From the NCBI RefSeq assembly GCF_007993755.1, contig NZ_CP042467.1:4984001-5048000 (forward strand): a stretch of DNA of 64,000 nt. Direction: 5' to 3'. A model generated the notes under the pieces. It saw nothing but the letters and a program-made list of their open reading frames with translations. It did not search any database and was not told where the DNA came from. Positions 44,754 to 55,425 of this stretch are shown in pieces. Position 1 is the stretch's first letter. Every line of letters starts with the position of its first letter. Source of the stretch: Microvenator marinus (GTDB lineage: Bacteria > Myxococcota_A > Bradymonadia > Bradymonadales > Bradymonadaceae). A program made the position numbers and the translations under genes.

Positions 44754-47339
44754 CTAGTTGGCCACGAAATTCAGAATTTTTCCGGGCACAAAGACCACTT
44801 TGCGTATCGTCTTGCCTTCCAGATGTTTTGCGACGTTTTCGTCCTTCATAGCGAGCTCTTGGGCTGCGCCCTGGTCAGCATCTGTGGGGCAGTCGATGGT
44901 GCCACGGAGCTTGCCCATGACCTGAACCGCAAGCTGGTAGGAGTCGCGTTTTAGCAACTCCTCATTCCATGCAGGCCACGCTTGGGTCTGGATGCCAGGC
45001 GTCTGACCGAGGCGCTCCCAGACTTCCTCCGCGAGGTGCGGTGCATAGGGCGCAAGCAGTTGGATGAACGGAGGCAAAACCTCAAAGGGCACGGTGTCGA
45101 GCTTGTAGAGATGATTCACAAACTCCATCATCGCCGCAATTGCCGTGTTGAAGCGTAACTCCTCTGTGTCTTCGGTGACCTTCTTGATGGTCTTGTGCAG
45201 CTCGACCAGCGTCTCTTTTTGCGCTGGATCCTGGCTGATTTTTTCCGAAAGGCCTGTGTCTGCGCACACCAATCTCCAGATTCTGGAAAGGAATCGGTGT
45301 ACACCGCCGACGCTTCGCGGATTCCAAGGCTTCATCTGCTCGAGAGGTCCCATGAACATCTCATAAAGCCTGAGCGAGTCGGCACCGAACTCCGCGATCA
45401 CCGAGTCCGGATTGACCACGTTTCCGCGAGATTTGGCCATCTTCTCTGTGAGTTCCAAAAGCTCGATATCGGCGTCTGGGTGGTAAGGCTTTTCGCCTTT
45501 CCACAAGACATCATCTGCGTGCACGGTTCGGGGGAGAAGATCTTCGAACTTCTCTTTGTCTTTGTACCCGACCTTTTGGCCGTCTTTGGTCTCGTAGAAT
45601 TCGTACGCAAGTCCAAGGACCATGCCCTGATTCACGATGCGTTGGAACGGCTCTTTGGTCGTAACGAGACCGCAATCGTAGAGAACTTTATGCCAGAATC
45701 GGGCATAGAGAAGGTGCAAGACGGCATGTTCCGTGCCGCCGACATAGAGGTCCACGTTCATCCAGTACTTTTCTTTCTCGGCGTCCCAAGGTGCTTGATC
45801 GTTCTTTGGGTCGATGTAACGCAGATAGTACCAGCATGAGCCGGCCCACTGAGGCATGGTGTTCGTCTCACGCAGCGCGGGCCTGCCCGCCGAGTCCGTA
45901 GCCTTCAGCCATTCTTTTGCGCGAGCGAGAGGGGGCTCACCGTCGCCGGTCGGCTTGAAGTCGTCTAACTCAGGAAGACGCAAAGGGAGTTGCTCTTCAG
46001 GGATGGCTTCGTGCGTGCCATCTTCACGGTGTACGATAGGGAACGGCTCGCCCCAGTAGCGCTGTCGAGAAAAGAGCCAGTCACGCAACTTGAAGTTGAT
46101 CGTGGCTTTGCCGAGCCCTTTTTCCTCAAGCCATGCGGTGATTTTTTTCTTTGCTTCATCGTTATTCAAGCCGTCAATTAGACCTGAGTTCACATGCGGG
46201 CCGTCCCCTGTGAACGGCGCCTCTGTAACGTCTCCGCCCGAAACAACCTCAACGATCGGAAGCCCGAAGGTGCTTGCAAACTCCCAGTCACGCTCATCGT
46301 GTCCAGGAACCGCCATGATCGCACCTGTCCCGTAGCCCGCGAGCACGTAATCCGCGACCCAGATCGGGATGCGGGCATTGTTGACGGGGTTGATCGCATA
46401 CGCGCCCGTGAACACGCCCGTTTTTGATTTCTGGAGTTCGGTCCGCTGGAGCTCAGATTTGCGCGCAGCCTCTTCTTTGTACGTTTGAACGGCGTCCTTT
46501 TGTTCATCGGATACGATCTGCTCCACAAGCGCGTGCTCGGGCGCGAGCACCATATACGTGGCGCCGAAAAGGGTGTCCGGTCGGGTCGTAAAGACGCGGA
46601 TATTTGCTCGAGTTCCCCGCGCCGTCTCAGGGTCGAGCGCGAACTCGACCTCGGCGCCCGTGGAGCGGCCGATCCAGTTTCGCTGCATATCCTTGAGGTA
46701 TTCAGGCCAGTCCAAGAGGTCCAAATCCTCTAACAAGCGATCGGCGTACTCTGTGATTTTGAGCATCCACTGTCGCATCGGCTTTCGGATGACCGGGAAG
46801 CCGCCGCGCTCGCTCTTGCCGTCGATGACCTCCTCATTGGCGAGCACTGTACCGAGCTCCGGGCACCAGTTCACGGGCACCTCAGCAATGTAGGCGAGTC
46901 CTCGCTCGTAGAGCTTGAGGAAGATCCACTGCGTCCACTTGTAATAACCAGGATCCGTGGTGTTAACCTCGCGCTCCCAGTCGTACGAAAATCCGAGGCG
47001 CTTGAGCTGGCGCTTAAACGTCGCCACGTTCTTGGCCGTGGTCTCCTCCGGATGGGTGCCCGTGTTGATCGCGTATTGCTCCGCAGGGAGGCCAAATGCA
47101 TCCCATCCCATAGGGTGGAGCACGTTGAAGCCCTTGGCGCGCTTGTAGCGAGACACGATATCGGTGGCCGTATATCCCTCGCAATGGCCTACGTGTAGGC
47201 CGGAGCCGGAAGGGTATGGAAACATGTCGAGCACATAATACTTAGGCTTTTCGAAGTTATCATGCGCACGATTGCTCGCGTTTTCTTCCCAGAAGGCTTG
47301 CCATTTGGGCTCGATTTCGTTCGGGCGATATTCCGACAT
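44754..47339 (-). CDS. leuS: Leucine-tRNA ligase
   Basis: 861 residues from ATG 47339; the upstream frame to 47405 has no start with a good site. Class Ia synthetase signatures are [18 protein letters not shown] (HIGH form HVGH) and [13 protein letters not shown] (KMSKS form), with the editing domain [18 protein letters not shown] between them. C-terminal [19 protein letters not shown] is the anticodon-binding/C-terminal part. It charges tRNA-Leu in the cytosol. No leader or T-box was seen. Confidence 0.96.
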   Translation of the reverse strand: MSEYRPNEIEPKWQAFWEENASNRAHDNFEKPKYYVLDMFPYPSGSGLHVGHCEGYTATDIVSRYKRAKGFNVLHPMGWDAFGLPAEQYAINTGTHPEETTAKNVATFKRQLKRLGFSYDWEREVNTTDPGYYKWTQWIFLKLYERGLAYIAEVPVNWCPELGTVLANEEVIDGKSERGGFPVIRKPMRQWMLKITEYADRLLEDLDLLDWPEYLKDMQRNWIGRSTGAEVEFALDPETARGTRANIRVFTTRPDTLFGATYMVLAPEHALVEQIVSDEQKDAVQTYKEEAARKSELQRTELQKSKTGVFTGAYAINPVNNARIPIWVADYVLAGYGTGAIMAVPGHDERDWEFASTFGLPIVEVVSGGDVTEAPFTGDGPHVNSGLIDGLNNDEAKKKITAWLEEKGLGKATINFKLRDWLFSRQRYWGEPFPIVHREDGTHEAIPEEQLPLRLPELDDFKPTGDGEPPLARAKEWLKATDSAGRPALRETNTMPQWAGSCWYYLRYIDPKNDQAPWDAEKEKYWMNVDLYVGGTEHAVLHLLYARFWHKVLYDCGLVTTKEPFQRIVNQGMVLGLAYEFYETKDGQKVGYKDKEKFEDLLPRTVHADDVLWKGEKPYHPDADIELLELTEKMAKSRGNVVNPDSVIAEFGADSLRLYEMFMGPLEQMKPWNPRSVGGVHRFLSRIWRLVCADTGLSEKISQDPAQKETLVELHKTIKKVTEDTEELRFNTAIAAMMEFVNHLYKLDTVPFEVLPPFIQLLAPYAPHLAEEVWERLGQTPGIQTQAWPAWNEELLKRDSYQLAVQVMGKLRGTIDCPTDADQGAAQELAMKDENVAKHLEGKTIRKVVFVPGKILNFVAN

Positions 47340-47485
47340 AGGACGACTACTTGGTAATGAGAAAAAGGAACAAAAAAACGGTGTGAAGGAATAGTTCATG
47401 CCCAAGAATCAATCAAGACTAAGCGCGGAACTGACAATGGGTTGGGGTCGCGCTATGGTCCGGCGAGTCCGGCATCAGGAGTGAT

Positions 47486-49753
47486 ATGAGATTTTTGAGT
47501 TTAATTCTAACCCTAGTGATCCTGGGTGGATGTGCGGGCGCGCCTGAGAAGGACGCGATTTGGCCGCCTGTATCAGGAACTCCTGAAAGTGCGCCGGCCA
47601 ATTTGAACGCTCCAGCTGGCGCGACGCTCCTGAAAAGAAGCGAGGATGGCCGGCTCTGGATTGTAGGCGACTTGAGCGAAAAGAAGCCGGGGGACATTTT
47701 TTACGCTCGTTATAGCGGAACCTGGCCCCTTCAAGACATGGCACGTCCCGCGTTTGCAATGGGAGAGGTCGGGCGCGTTTATTCGGCTGGTTCGGCCCTC
47801 GCGCGGGTGATTTATGCACTTCCGTCGGTGGCGCTCGAGGACCTGGAGGTGACGTGGGGCTCACGAGAAAATCTTGAGGCCGTTGGCAAAGGCGTGTTGC
47901 CCTACATTAAGAACGCCGACTCAAACGAGGCTCGCCTCGAAATAGGCGAGGCGGAGGGCGTTCAGCCAGGAGATATCTATGGACTGATGCGATCAGGGGA
48001 CGGTCCGATCGCCCGACGAATGGTCCGATTCTGCGTGGTCGTTGACGCTGCTGAGGTTGCAACCTGCCGACTGCTTCAGGGAGCTGAGATGCCCGAGCTG
48101 AATGTCGATCCGGTCGGGTACGCAGTCTTTCTTGAACATACCTATGGGAAAACTCCTCCAACGGCGAAAATCCAGCTCTTGAGCAGTGACCGGCAGCTTC
48201 TCGAAAAGCTTCAGGCGGCGTTCGATAAGCATCTAAGTGGCGTTGATCGAGCCAATATCAGTCTTGTGTTGGTAGATAAGGTTGTAGACCCGACGCGCCC
48301 GGACTTCCATCGCGTGGAGCGTGACGCTGAGTATTCAGGTGAGGCGACCATTGTGGTCGGTGTGCGATCTTTGGATGGTAAGATTCGTGCGAATTATACC
48401 GGCGTGGGGCCAGCGAGTGGGCCCGGAATGATAGCTGCTCCGCCAATCGGCGGGGTGGCGCTTGAATCCGAGGAAGACTTTCAGTCCTTTGCAGGCATGG
48501 TCTTCGCTGCGGTTCAGGTCTATCGCGGCCAGACGGCTGAAGCCCTCGGCCAGATTCGGGGGATGTTGGCTGACCCGGCACTCAAGGGGCCCATGCGCTG
48601 GCATTTGAGAGACCAGTTCGCCATGCGTTTTGCTGGCCTAGGGCGCATGGAAGACGCGATTTATCTGGTGGAGGAGGACATGGCGAGCGCGCGGGCAGCG
48701 GGCGACCAAGAGGCATACTTGAATGCGCTGGGGACCATCGTTCGCCTTCACGACTTGCAAGACCGCCCAGATAAGGCGCTCGCCGGGGCTTTGGAATATC
48801 TCGATGCACGCAAGCCCGGCGATCCGTCGAGCTATCTCGGAGCGCTCTCGATGTACGTGGAGATGCTCCTTGCGAAGAATCAGCTCGATGAGGCTAAGGC
48901 GCGAATTGAGGAGATGAAAAGCCTTTGTCCTGATGGTTGTGATGGGGATCTGGCCGGTCTTTTGTCCGGTGTCTATTGGGCTCTGCCCAAAGACGCGAAA
49001 GAGCTCCAAGCCGAGCTTCTCACCACACTTGAACAATACTCTATGGGCGCCAAGGGCGGCGCCGAGGCGGCCTTCCGAGTCTACCAGGGGCTATCTCTTT
49101 TTGGAGATGGTGATGTCGAACAAGGACTGATCGCCTTCTTGGAAGCTGAACGCCTCTACTCGGGCCTCAAGTATCAACAAGGTGTGGCGCGCGCACAGTT
49201 CCTGCGGATGATGGCTCAGATTTCCCGCGGTGAAGCTGACGATGCGCTCGAGGCCGGCAAGTCGGCGATCGAGATTCATCGGCAGCTACAAGATTTTGGG
49301 CAGGTGGCGACAGTCTACGAACGCCTTTCTGGTCTTTATGCGAATCTTGACGGCAGTATTCAGCCGGGACCCTGGCTCGGGGCCGGCGAGCACGTGATGC
49401 TTGGCGCTATCGCTGCCGCGAGTGCGATGGGGCACATCCCTCAATTGGCTGAAGCGAGTTTCAACTATGGGTCGTTTTTGATCCGTGTTGGGCAGACCGA
49501 GGATAGCAAAACTGGGTTTCGCCGGGCGGCAATTTATGCGATTCGCACAGCACGATTTGAAATTGCGGCGATGAGCCATCTCTCACTGGCCATGGTCGCG
49601 CGCCAGGAAGGCGATTTTGAGACGTTCCGTGATGAGTTGACGCGCGCTCAGGCTATGGCAAAAGTAGCCGACGACCCAGAACTGATGAAAGCCATCGAGA
49701 GGGCGCTGATGCCACCACCAGAGACCGAGGCACCACCGACGATCTCGCTCTAG
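47486..49753 (+). CDS. Lipoprotein with tetratricopeptide-type solenoid
   Basis: 755 residues (AGGAG 5 bases before ATG). The signal MRFLSLILTLVILGGC has lipobox LGGC (Cys16). Residues about 30-320 form beta-type domains, including a GDIFYARY/GDIYGLMRS paired motif. The rest (about 345-735) is a long helical repeat region compatible with TPR, for protein-protein contacts at the inner or outer membrane. Unknown role. It is followed 22 bases later by manA on the same strand. Confidence 0.6.
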   Translation: MRFLSLILTLVILGGCAGAPEKDAIWPPVSGTPESAPANLNAPAGATLLKRSEDGRLWIVGDLSEKKPGDIFYARYSGTWPLQDMARPAFAMGEVGRVYSAGSALARVIYALPSVALEDLEVTWGSRENLEAVGKGVLPYIKNADSNEARLEIGEAEGVQPGDIYGLMRSGDGPIARRMVRFCVVVDAAEVATCRLLQGAEMPELNVDPVGYAVFLEHTYGKTPPTAKIQLLSSDRQLLEKLQAAFDKHLSGVDRANISLVLVDKVVDPTRPDFHRVERDAEYSGEATIVVGVRSLDGKIRANYTGVGPASGPGMIAAPPIGGVALESEEDFQSFAGMVFAAVQVYRGQTAEALGQIRGMLADPALKGPMRWHLRDQFAMRFAGLGRMEDAIYLVEEDMASARAAGDQEAYLNALGTIVRLHDLQDRPDKALAGALEYLDARKPGDPSSYLGALSMYVEMLLAKNQLDEAKARIEEMKSLCPDGCDGDLAGLLSGVYWALPKDAKELQAELLTTLEQYSMGAKGGAEAAFRVYQGLSLFGDGDVEQGLIAFLEAERLYSGLKYQQGVARAQFLRMMAQISRGEADDALEAGKSAIEIHRQLQDFGQVATVYERLSGLYANLDGSIQPGPWLGAGEHVMLGAIAAASAMGHIPQLAEASFNYGSFLIRVGQTEDSKTGFRRAAIYAIRTARFEIAAMSHLSLAMVARQEGDFETFRDELTRAQAMAKVADDPELMKAIERALMPPPETEAPPTISL

Positions 49754-49775
49754 AGGACGAGCGATAGGGAGAAGT

Positions 49776-50744
49776 ATGGAAGCTTATATCCTAAAGATGG
49801 AGCCTGCGCTCAAGACCAAGGTGTGGGGCGGTCGACGACTCGAAACTCTTGGCCGGTCTCTGCCGGATTCCGAGTTCTACGGCGAATCATGGGAGGTTTC
49901 GGGCCTCGAAGATGGACCGTCCAAAATTGCAAACGGCCCGCTCAAATCAAAGACATTGATCGAGGCCTCGGAAATCTTGGGTGAGAGTCTTCTGGGCGAG
50001 CACCCGGTCTTTCCTTTATTGGTGAAGTTCCTCGACGCTCGCGAAGATCTAAGCGTTCAGGTTCATCCTGGAGCCCGTCATATCGATGAGATCCGGTCGA
50101 AGTTCGGGGAATCCGCCGATTCGAAAGACGAGGCGTGGCTGATTCTTGATGCGGATGACGAGGGCTCTATCCTCTGGGGAGTCAAAGAGCATATTGATTC
50201 AGAGACCATGGCGTCTGCCCTTCGCGAAGGTACTCTCGTCTCGTATTTGCGCCGAATTCGGGTCAAGAAAGGGGATGTGTTCAGGGTGCCACCGGGTACG
50301 ATTCATGCCATCTGTGCCGGAGTTCTTTTGCTGGAGATACAGGAACCTTCGGACACCACCTACAGGCTCTATGATTACGACCGCCCGGGCTTGGACGGTG
50401 AGCCGCGAGAGCTCCACATCGAACAAGCGCTTCACGTGGCACGGCGCTTCCCGGAAGATCCAACAGAGGTGCGTTGCCTGGACGGGGAGCCGCTGACCGA
50501 TACCCGAAGTGTGCTTCTCGTAGACGCTCCCACCTACCGGATCGAGAGGTTCCAACTGGTGGACCACTCCGAGGCGTTGACGCTTAACGCCCCCGGCCCT
50601 TACGTCTTGACGGTCTTGGAAGGACATATCTGGCTGAACGATGTAGAGCTGCGAGATTGGGATTCCGCGGTGATTCCCGCTCAATTTTCAAACGTGCATG
50701 TACAAGGGAGCGGAACTTTTGTACTGAGCGCCGCACGATCGTGA
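49776..50744 (+). CDS. manA: Mannose-6-phosphate isomerase, class I
   Basis: 322 residues of the cupin-type type-I PMI. N-terminal LKTKVWGGRRLETLGR, the SWEVSGLEDGPS segment and LSVQVHPGARHIDE (zinc-binding His) are visible, with GTIHAICAGVLLLEIQEPSDTTYRLYDYDRPG marking the second part of the active site. It interconverts fructose 6-phosphate and mannose 6-phosphate for envelope sugars. The length is close to that of short bacterial class I enzymes. It could be cotranscribed with the TPR lipoprotein. Confidence 0.9.
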   Translation: MEAYILKMEPALKTKVWGGRRLETLGRSLPDSEFYGESWEVSGLEDGPSKIANGPLKSKTLIEASEILGESLLGEHPVFPLLVKFLDAREDLSVQVHPGARHIDEIRSKFGESADSKDEAWLILDADDEGSILWGVKEHIDSETMASALREGTLVSYLRRIRVKKGDVFRVPPGTIHAICAGVLLLEIQEPSDTTYRLYDYDRPGLDGEPRELHIEQALHVARRFPEDPTEVRCLDGEPLTDTRSVLLVDAPTYRIERFQLVDHSEALTLNAPGPYVLTVLEGHIWLNDVELRDWDSAVIPAQFSNVHVQGSGTFVLSAARS

Positions 50745-50811
50745 ATCCTTCGTTGATGCCGATACATCACAAGGCGAGATCGACTCAGATCGTACTTTAA
50801 AGCGGTGTTCA

Positions 50812-52149
50812 ATGTCGCGTGACCAAAAACAAGATGTCTCGTTGCTTCAAGATAGGGAGCAACTCCTCGATTATTTTCGTGCTGGGATAAAGAGCGCGGA
50901 CCGTCTCACCATCGGCACCGAACACGAGAAGTTCCTCTGGCACCGAGCCAACGGACGCTTGTTCAATTTTGACGAGATCGAGGGTCTTCTGCACAAGCTG
51001 GGCGATCGTTTTGGCTACGAAAAGGCCTGGGACGGCGACCGATTGGTTGCGTTGGAGCGAAATGACGAGGCGATCACCTTAGAGCCAAGCGGCCAATTCG
51101 AGCTTTCCGGTGGTTTGAAGAAGACCATTTTCGAGACAGAGGTAGAGCTCGAGCGACATTTTGAGGAACTGAACGCCGTGGGTGGCCCGGAAATGGGCAT
51201 GGCACTCTTGGGCATCAACCCTTACGACGATATCTCTGACCTCGGTTGGGTGCCGAAATCTAGATACAAGATCATGCGCGAGTACTTGCCCACCCGTGGT
51301 GACCTTGCGCATTGGATGATGAAGCTCACCTGTACCATTCAGGCGAATATGGACTTCACGTCCGAGGAAGATGCATCCGATCTCGTCCGAACCGGGTACG
51401 TGGTCTCGCCCTTTGTTCACGCGCTCTTTGCAAATAGTTCGGTACATCACGGAAAGCCGAGCGGATATCAGTCCTACCGTGGACATATTTGGACTCGAAC
51501 CGACCCTGACCGCTCCGGTGTACCCGATTTTGTGCTCCGCGATGATTGGGGATTTGGTGAGTATTTGGATTACGTTCTGGACGTCCCGATGTTCTTTATT
51601 CGGCGTGACCACGGCTACGTCAACCTTGCTGGGCGCTCCTTCCGTGAGTTCATGGAAAAGGGACTCGATGGCTACCAAGCCACGATGGGCGATTTTGAAC
51701 TTCACCTCTCCACCGCTTTCCCCGAGGTTCGCATGAAGCGATATGTGGAAGTCCGGAGCGGCGATGGTGGCCCGTTGAGTCATATGTTGGCGCTACCCGC
51801 ATTCTGGAAGGGCGTGCTCTACGACGCTGAGGCTCGTCGCGAATCATGGGAACGATTGAGCTGGCTTGATCACGGAAATCTGCTCAGTCTAAACCTCGAA
51901 GCCTCAAAGAACGGCATTCATGGGGTCGCGCCGAACGGGGAGTCGATCATGGATATCTGCCGTGATCTGGTGCGAATTTCATCCGAAGGGCTCGCACGTC
52001 TCGCCAAACGAGATGGACATGACTCGGAAGCGATCTTCCTGCAACCCCTTCAAACCATTCTGGAAACTCGGAAGTCGGCGGCTGATTGTGTAGCCGAAGA
52101 CGTGGAGCGCCTGAGCCGAATCGAGCTACTTTCCAAGTACAGTCTCTAA
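50812..52149 (+). CDS. gshA: Glutamate-cysteine ligase, plant/alphaproteobacterial type
   Basis: 445 residues. N-terminal LTIGTEHEKFLW, the ALERNDEAITLEPSGQFELSGG block and C-terminal MKRYVEVRSGDGGPLSHMLALPAFWKG match the GCS2-type ligase that makes gamma-glutamylcysteine. This ATP-dependent first step of glutathione synthesis occurs in the cytosol. A separate glutathione synthetase is not in the window, so the final thiol is not certain. Confidence 0.88.
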   Translation: MSRDQKQDVSLLQDREQLLDYFRAGIKSADRLTIGTEHEKFLWHRANGRLFNFDEIEGLLHKLGDRFGYEKAWDGDRLVALERNDEAITLEPSGQFELSGGLKKTIFETEVELERHFEELNAVGGPEMGMALLGINPYDDISDLGWVPKSRYKIMREYLPTRGDLAHWMMKLTCTIQANMDFTSEEDASDLVRTGYVVSPFVHALFANSSVHHGKPSGYQSYRGHIWTRTDPDRSGVPDFVLRDDWGFGEYLDYVLDVPMFFIRRDHGYVNLAGRSFREFMEKGLDGYQATMGDFELHLSTAFPEVRMKRYVEVRSGDGGPLSHMLALPAFWKGVLYDAEARRESWERLSWLDHGNLLSLNLEASKNGIHGVAPNGESIMDICRDLVRISSEGLARLAKRDGHDSEAIFLQPLQTILETRKSAADCVAEDVERLSRIELLSKYSL

Positions 52150-52183
52150 ACTCTCAGACTTCGTGCGATTTCTTGCAGGTGGG

Positions 52184-52217
52184 CAAATGTAGTATTAGCA
52201 TTTGAAATAAGCTAATA
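52184..52217. promoter_or_regulatory. Two overlapping, mutually exclusive inverted repeats
   Basis: CAAATG (52184-52189) pairs with CATTTG (52199-52204), and TATTAGC (52193-52199) pairs with GCTAATA (52211-52217). The two stems share bases, so only one can form at a time. They lie in the 136-base spacer after the ligase gene and before the Cys-rich lipoprotein gene. They may be a weak terminator, a switch or operators. Confidence 0.35.
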
Positions 52218-52285
52218 GTGTCCCTATAGTGCGCGCTTGATTTCGACAGAACCGCAAAAGTAGTAGATTTGCACGAAGGTGTAGA

Positions 52286-53731
52286 ATGAATTTGAAAAGA
52301 CTGATTGGTTTGGCTTTTTGCCTGATGCTCGCATCATTGGGAACTAGCTGTAGCAGTGATACGGCGACAGCCCGCTCATGTACGTTTGATGCTGACTGTG
52401 AACTTGGCGCTGTGTGCCAGCTCACCACGAACACCTGTATTGTGGTTCCGTGCCAGGACGAACAAGGCAATAGGATTTGTTTGCCAGAACAAGTGTGCTT
52501 GGTAACCGAGGCGAATCCTCAGGGAACGTGTTCGGCTCCAGAGTGCACGACTGCTAGCGATTGTGCAGAAGGCCAGTGTGTTGGGGGCCTTTGCTCCACC
52601 GGTGGATGTACCACTGCTGCTGATTGCCCGACGGGCCAAGTGTGTAACCTCGCGGGACAATGCGAAGCTGGCGACGGCTCGTGTACTGCAGACACCGACT
52701 GCCCAAGTGGACAAGCATGTGTCTCAGACGCATGTGTGCCTGGTTGCCGTTCAAACGACGAATGCCAAGACACCGAGTACTGCTCAAGTGCCAAAGCATG
52801 TGTAGCGGGATGCCGTGACGCAAGCGGATGTGGAACCGGGCAGGATTGCCGTGAGGGCGCCTGTGTTTGCACGCCCGGAAGCTGTGGTGAAGGCCGAGTA
52901 TGTAATACCGAGGCCGGACAATGTGAAGACATCAGCTCATGTGATCAGGTCACTTGCCCAGAAGGCGAAGTTTGTAATCCCGTCATCTTGAGCTGCGAGA
53001 CACGTTGTACTCCTGATTCATGCGGTGTTGGAGAAGCATGCAATGCTCAAACGGGCGTTTGCGAATCTTCGAACTGCCCAGGCGCAGATACAACCCAATG
53101 CGCTGGAACCGCTCGCCCAATTTGGGACCCGATTCGCTGCTTCTGCGCAGAATGCACTAGCGACACGGACTGCAATACGGCAGCAGGCGAGACCTGCAAC
53201 GCTGCCGGTGTGTGTTTCGCTTGCGAAACTGCATGTGATTCCGGTGCTCCCGGAACCTGTGGTGGCGCAACTCCTTACTGCATCGAAGATTGCTGTGTGG
53301 AGTGTATCGGCGCGAGCGACTGTGCTGCCGGTGAGCTTTGCCTGCAGGGAACCTGTGGTCAGCCTCCGAGCTGCACCGTGGACCCAACGGTTTGCCCTGC
53401 TGGAACCACCTGCCAAAACGGCCAGTGCCAGGCTAACCAAGGCGGCGGCTCTTGTGATCCTTCAGACCCAACTACCTGCCCAGCGGGTACCTTCTGCGAT
53501 CCGCTTCAAGGAACATGCAGCAGCGATATCGGTGGTGGCTTCGGCTGCGGCCTTTGTAACGCAGATTGTACCTGTGACGGTGGCTTGACCTGCGACGGCT
53601 TCTTCTGTGGCGGATGCCGAACATGCGTAACCATTCTTGGAGTGGAAGTCTGCACGGAGGGTGTTGATTGCCCCAACGGTCAAAGCTGCTTCCCTGGCGA
53701 GGCTATTGGCTTCGCAAACTTCTGCATCTGA
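52286..53731 (+). CDS. Cys-rich lipoprotein with EGF/Dickkopf-like repeats
   Basis: This 481-residue protein has a signal ending in lipobox LGTSC (Cys22). The mature part is built from many short repeats of the form C-x-x-D-x-D-C-x-x-G-x-x-C-x-x-x-x-C, with about one Cys in eight residues and Gly/Thr-rich spacers. Such proteins are surface-exposed, disulphide-linked and common in predatory or large-genome Myxococcota. No enzymatic domain. It is the last gene before the motor-like operon but is separated from it by 77 bases. Confidence 0.7.
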   Translation: MNLKRLIGLAFCLMLASLGTSCSSDTATARSCTFDADCELGAVCQLTTNTCIVVPCQDEQGNRICLPEQVCLVTEANPQGTCSAPECTTASDCAEGQCVGGLCSTGGCTTAADCPTGQVCNLAGQCEAGDGSCTADTDCPSGQACVSDACVPGCRSNDECQDTEYCSSAKACVAGCRDASGCGTGQDCREGACVCTPGSCGEGRVCNTEAGQCEDISSCDQVTCPEGEVCNPVILSCETRCTPDSCGVGEACNAQTGVCESSNCPGADTTQCAGTARPIWDPIRCFCAECTSDTDCNTAAGETCNAAGVCFACETACDSGAPGTCGGATPYCIEDCCVECIGASDCAAGELCLQGTCGQPPSCTVDPTVCPAGTTCQNGQCQANQGGGSCDPSDPTTCPAGTFCDPLQGTCSSDIGGGFGCGLCNADCTCDGGLTCDGFFCGGCRTCVTILGVEVCTEGVDCPNGQSCFPGEAIGFANFCI

Positions 53732-53808
53732 GCCAAAAACCCAGTTACAACTTTCTCTGAACACAATCAGGGGTTCGTTCGGCATGATTCTCGCTTAGAG
53801 TAAAACGT

Positions 53809-55425
53809 ATGAATGGCAAAGTTCATAGTTTAACGCTTCTAAGCGTGTTTTTGTTTGGGCTGACAGTGAGTTGTTCGAATATCGAATTCGAATTTGGACC
53901 GTATTCTATCCAAGAGATGGATATCGTTTACTCCGAACAGGAGGACGTGACCTTCCTCACCTGGCGGCTTCGCGAGGATGCGGATCTGGACCGTGTGCGC
54001 TTTGAAGTTAAAGAAGGGGATGTTTGGGAAAACCTTGACCTGAAAGAGGCGATTTTTCCTAGCGCGCCGTTTAAGTGTGGGGCTTCGTGGTGCTTTCAGT
54101 ACCAGTGGGATGGCTACAGATCCTGGACGGGTCCGCCGCTTCGTTCCGTGCACGAGGATGAAGGCTATTTTGCCTCGCGCGAGGCTCGAACCCGCGAAGT
54201 TGGAACCACGATCTCCATCCAGCCTATCGCGCTCGGAAAGAACGATAGCATCGATCCTGTACTCGAGGACGGAGTTGCTTTGCTTCAGCCGCCGACCAGA
54301 CGAAACTTCGACTGGGAGCTAAGGACCGGGGCGTTTCCCTGTGAGGGTACGGCTTTGTTTGGAGGCGAACTTTCGCCCTTTGCTGCTGTCTCGGATCCCA
54401 CGTGGGTTGAGGTAGACGCCTGTCTTGTGGTTTGGGCAAAGCGGCGCGATGAGCGGAGATTGGAGGTCTTTTCTCCAGTGAAGCCGGCAGCCCAGACATT
54501 TTGGGTAGAAGCGCGGTATACGCCAGAGGTGGAGGAAGCTCCGATCGCCTACAATATTCTCTTTGACCTCGAAATACCTAGCCCGGAGCGGTGCCGCGAA
54601 GTCCAGGATACAATCAGCGACCTCTTCCGCGAGTCGTTTGGTGCGCGAGGGGAGCTCGCCGAATTGGGCACGTACTATCCGGTGGACCCAAGCACGGGGG
54701 AGAGTTTTGATGGTTGTGCCCAGTCCTCAACTCAGGACTATCCGACAAGTTCCATGATCCGAGATGCCGATGTGTTTGCGCGGCGGTACGACCCGAGTCC
54801 GATCAAGGTCGTTTGGATTTATGTGAACAATATTGACGTACCTCCGAATTCACGACTCGAAGCCCATTTCAACGCGATTAGTGAAGAAGAGTTTAATCGC
54901 TCGACCTTTGTCTGGGGGCTCGGTGCCAACGGTCTGCTTCAGAGTGGCTTGGATTGGGGCGAAGCGATGGGTTGGCGCCCGATTGAGGATCGAACGTTGA
55001 GCCGAGATATTCGAGCACGTGCGCGCGCCATTTTGCCATTCAAGACGATGCTTCACGATGATTCTACCCGCGTGAAAATTGATCCTCCTGAGGTTGAGGT
55101 GGAAAAGTTCAAGTTGTGCGCATCCAACCCGCGGTCAATTGAAAAGATTGGACTCGGCCGACAGCCGCCGACCATATACAGAACGGACATCATCGGCTGG
55201 GTGCCTTGGACCGATGAGTTTGAGATCTTCTATTTCCTGGAAGGACTTGAGGAGCAACGGGCGGTTCCAAACAATGAATATATCCGCCACGAGATCGTGA
55301 CCGTTTATGAGTTTTGTACTCGGTTTTGCGCGAATCCGTTTCGCACTCAAGGCGGTCTGGACGTAGAGTCTTGGACAGACCCTCAGTTTGAACCGGGAAT
55401 GCAGGTATGTCAGTGGGAAGGTTGA
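53809..55425 (+). CDS. Lipoprotein, first gene of the motor-like operon
   Basis: 538 residues. The signal ends in lipobox TVSC (Cys22). The mature protein is mostly beta-rich with about eight scattered cysteines (for example CRE and CEG), and ends in FCARFCANPFRTQGG. No family recognised. It overlaps the following OMP gene by 19 bases and begins a run of ten closely packed genes, so a role in the same envelope complex is probable. The ribosome-binding site is weak, with AGAG seven bases away from the ATG. Confidence 0.6.
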   Translation: MNGKVHSLTLLSVFLFGLTVSCSNIEFEFGPYSIQEMDIVYSEQEDVTFLTWRLREDADLDRVRFEVKEGDVWENLDLKEAIFPSAPFKCGASWCFQYQWDGYRSWTGPPLRSVHEDEGYFASREARTREVGTTISIQPIALGKNDSIDPVLEDGVALLQPPTRRNFDWELRTGAFPCEGTALFGGELSPFAAVSDPTWVEVDACLVVWAKRRDERRLEVFSPVKPAAQTFWVEARYTPEVEEAPIAYNILFDLEIPSPERCREVQDTISDLFRESFGARGELAELGTYYPVDPSTGESFDGCAQSSTQDYPTSSMIRDADVFARRYDPSPIKVVWIYVNNIDVPPNSRLEAHFNAISEEEFNRSTFVWGLGANGLLQSGLDWGEAMGWRPIEDRTLSRDIRARARAILPFKTMLHDDSTRVKIDPPEVEVEKFKLCASNPRSIEKIGLGRQPPTIYRTDIIGWVPWTDEFEIFYFLEGLEEQRAVPNNEYIRHEIVTVYEFCTRFCANPFRTQGGLDVESWTDPQFEPGMQVCQWEG

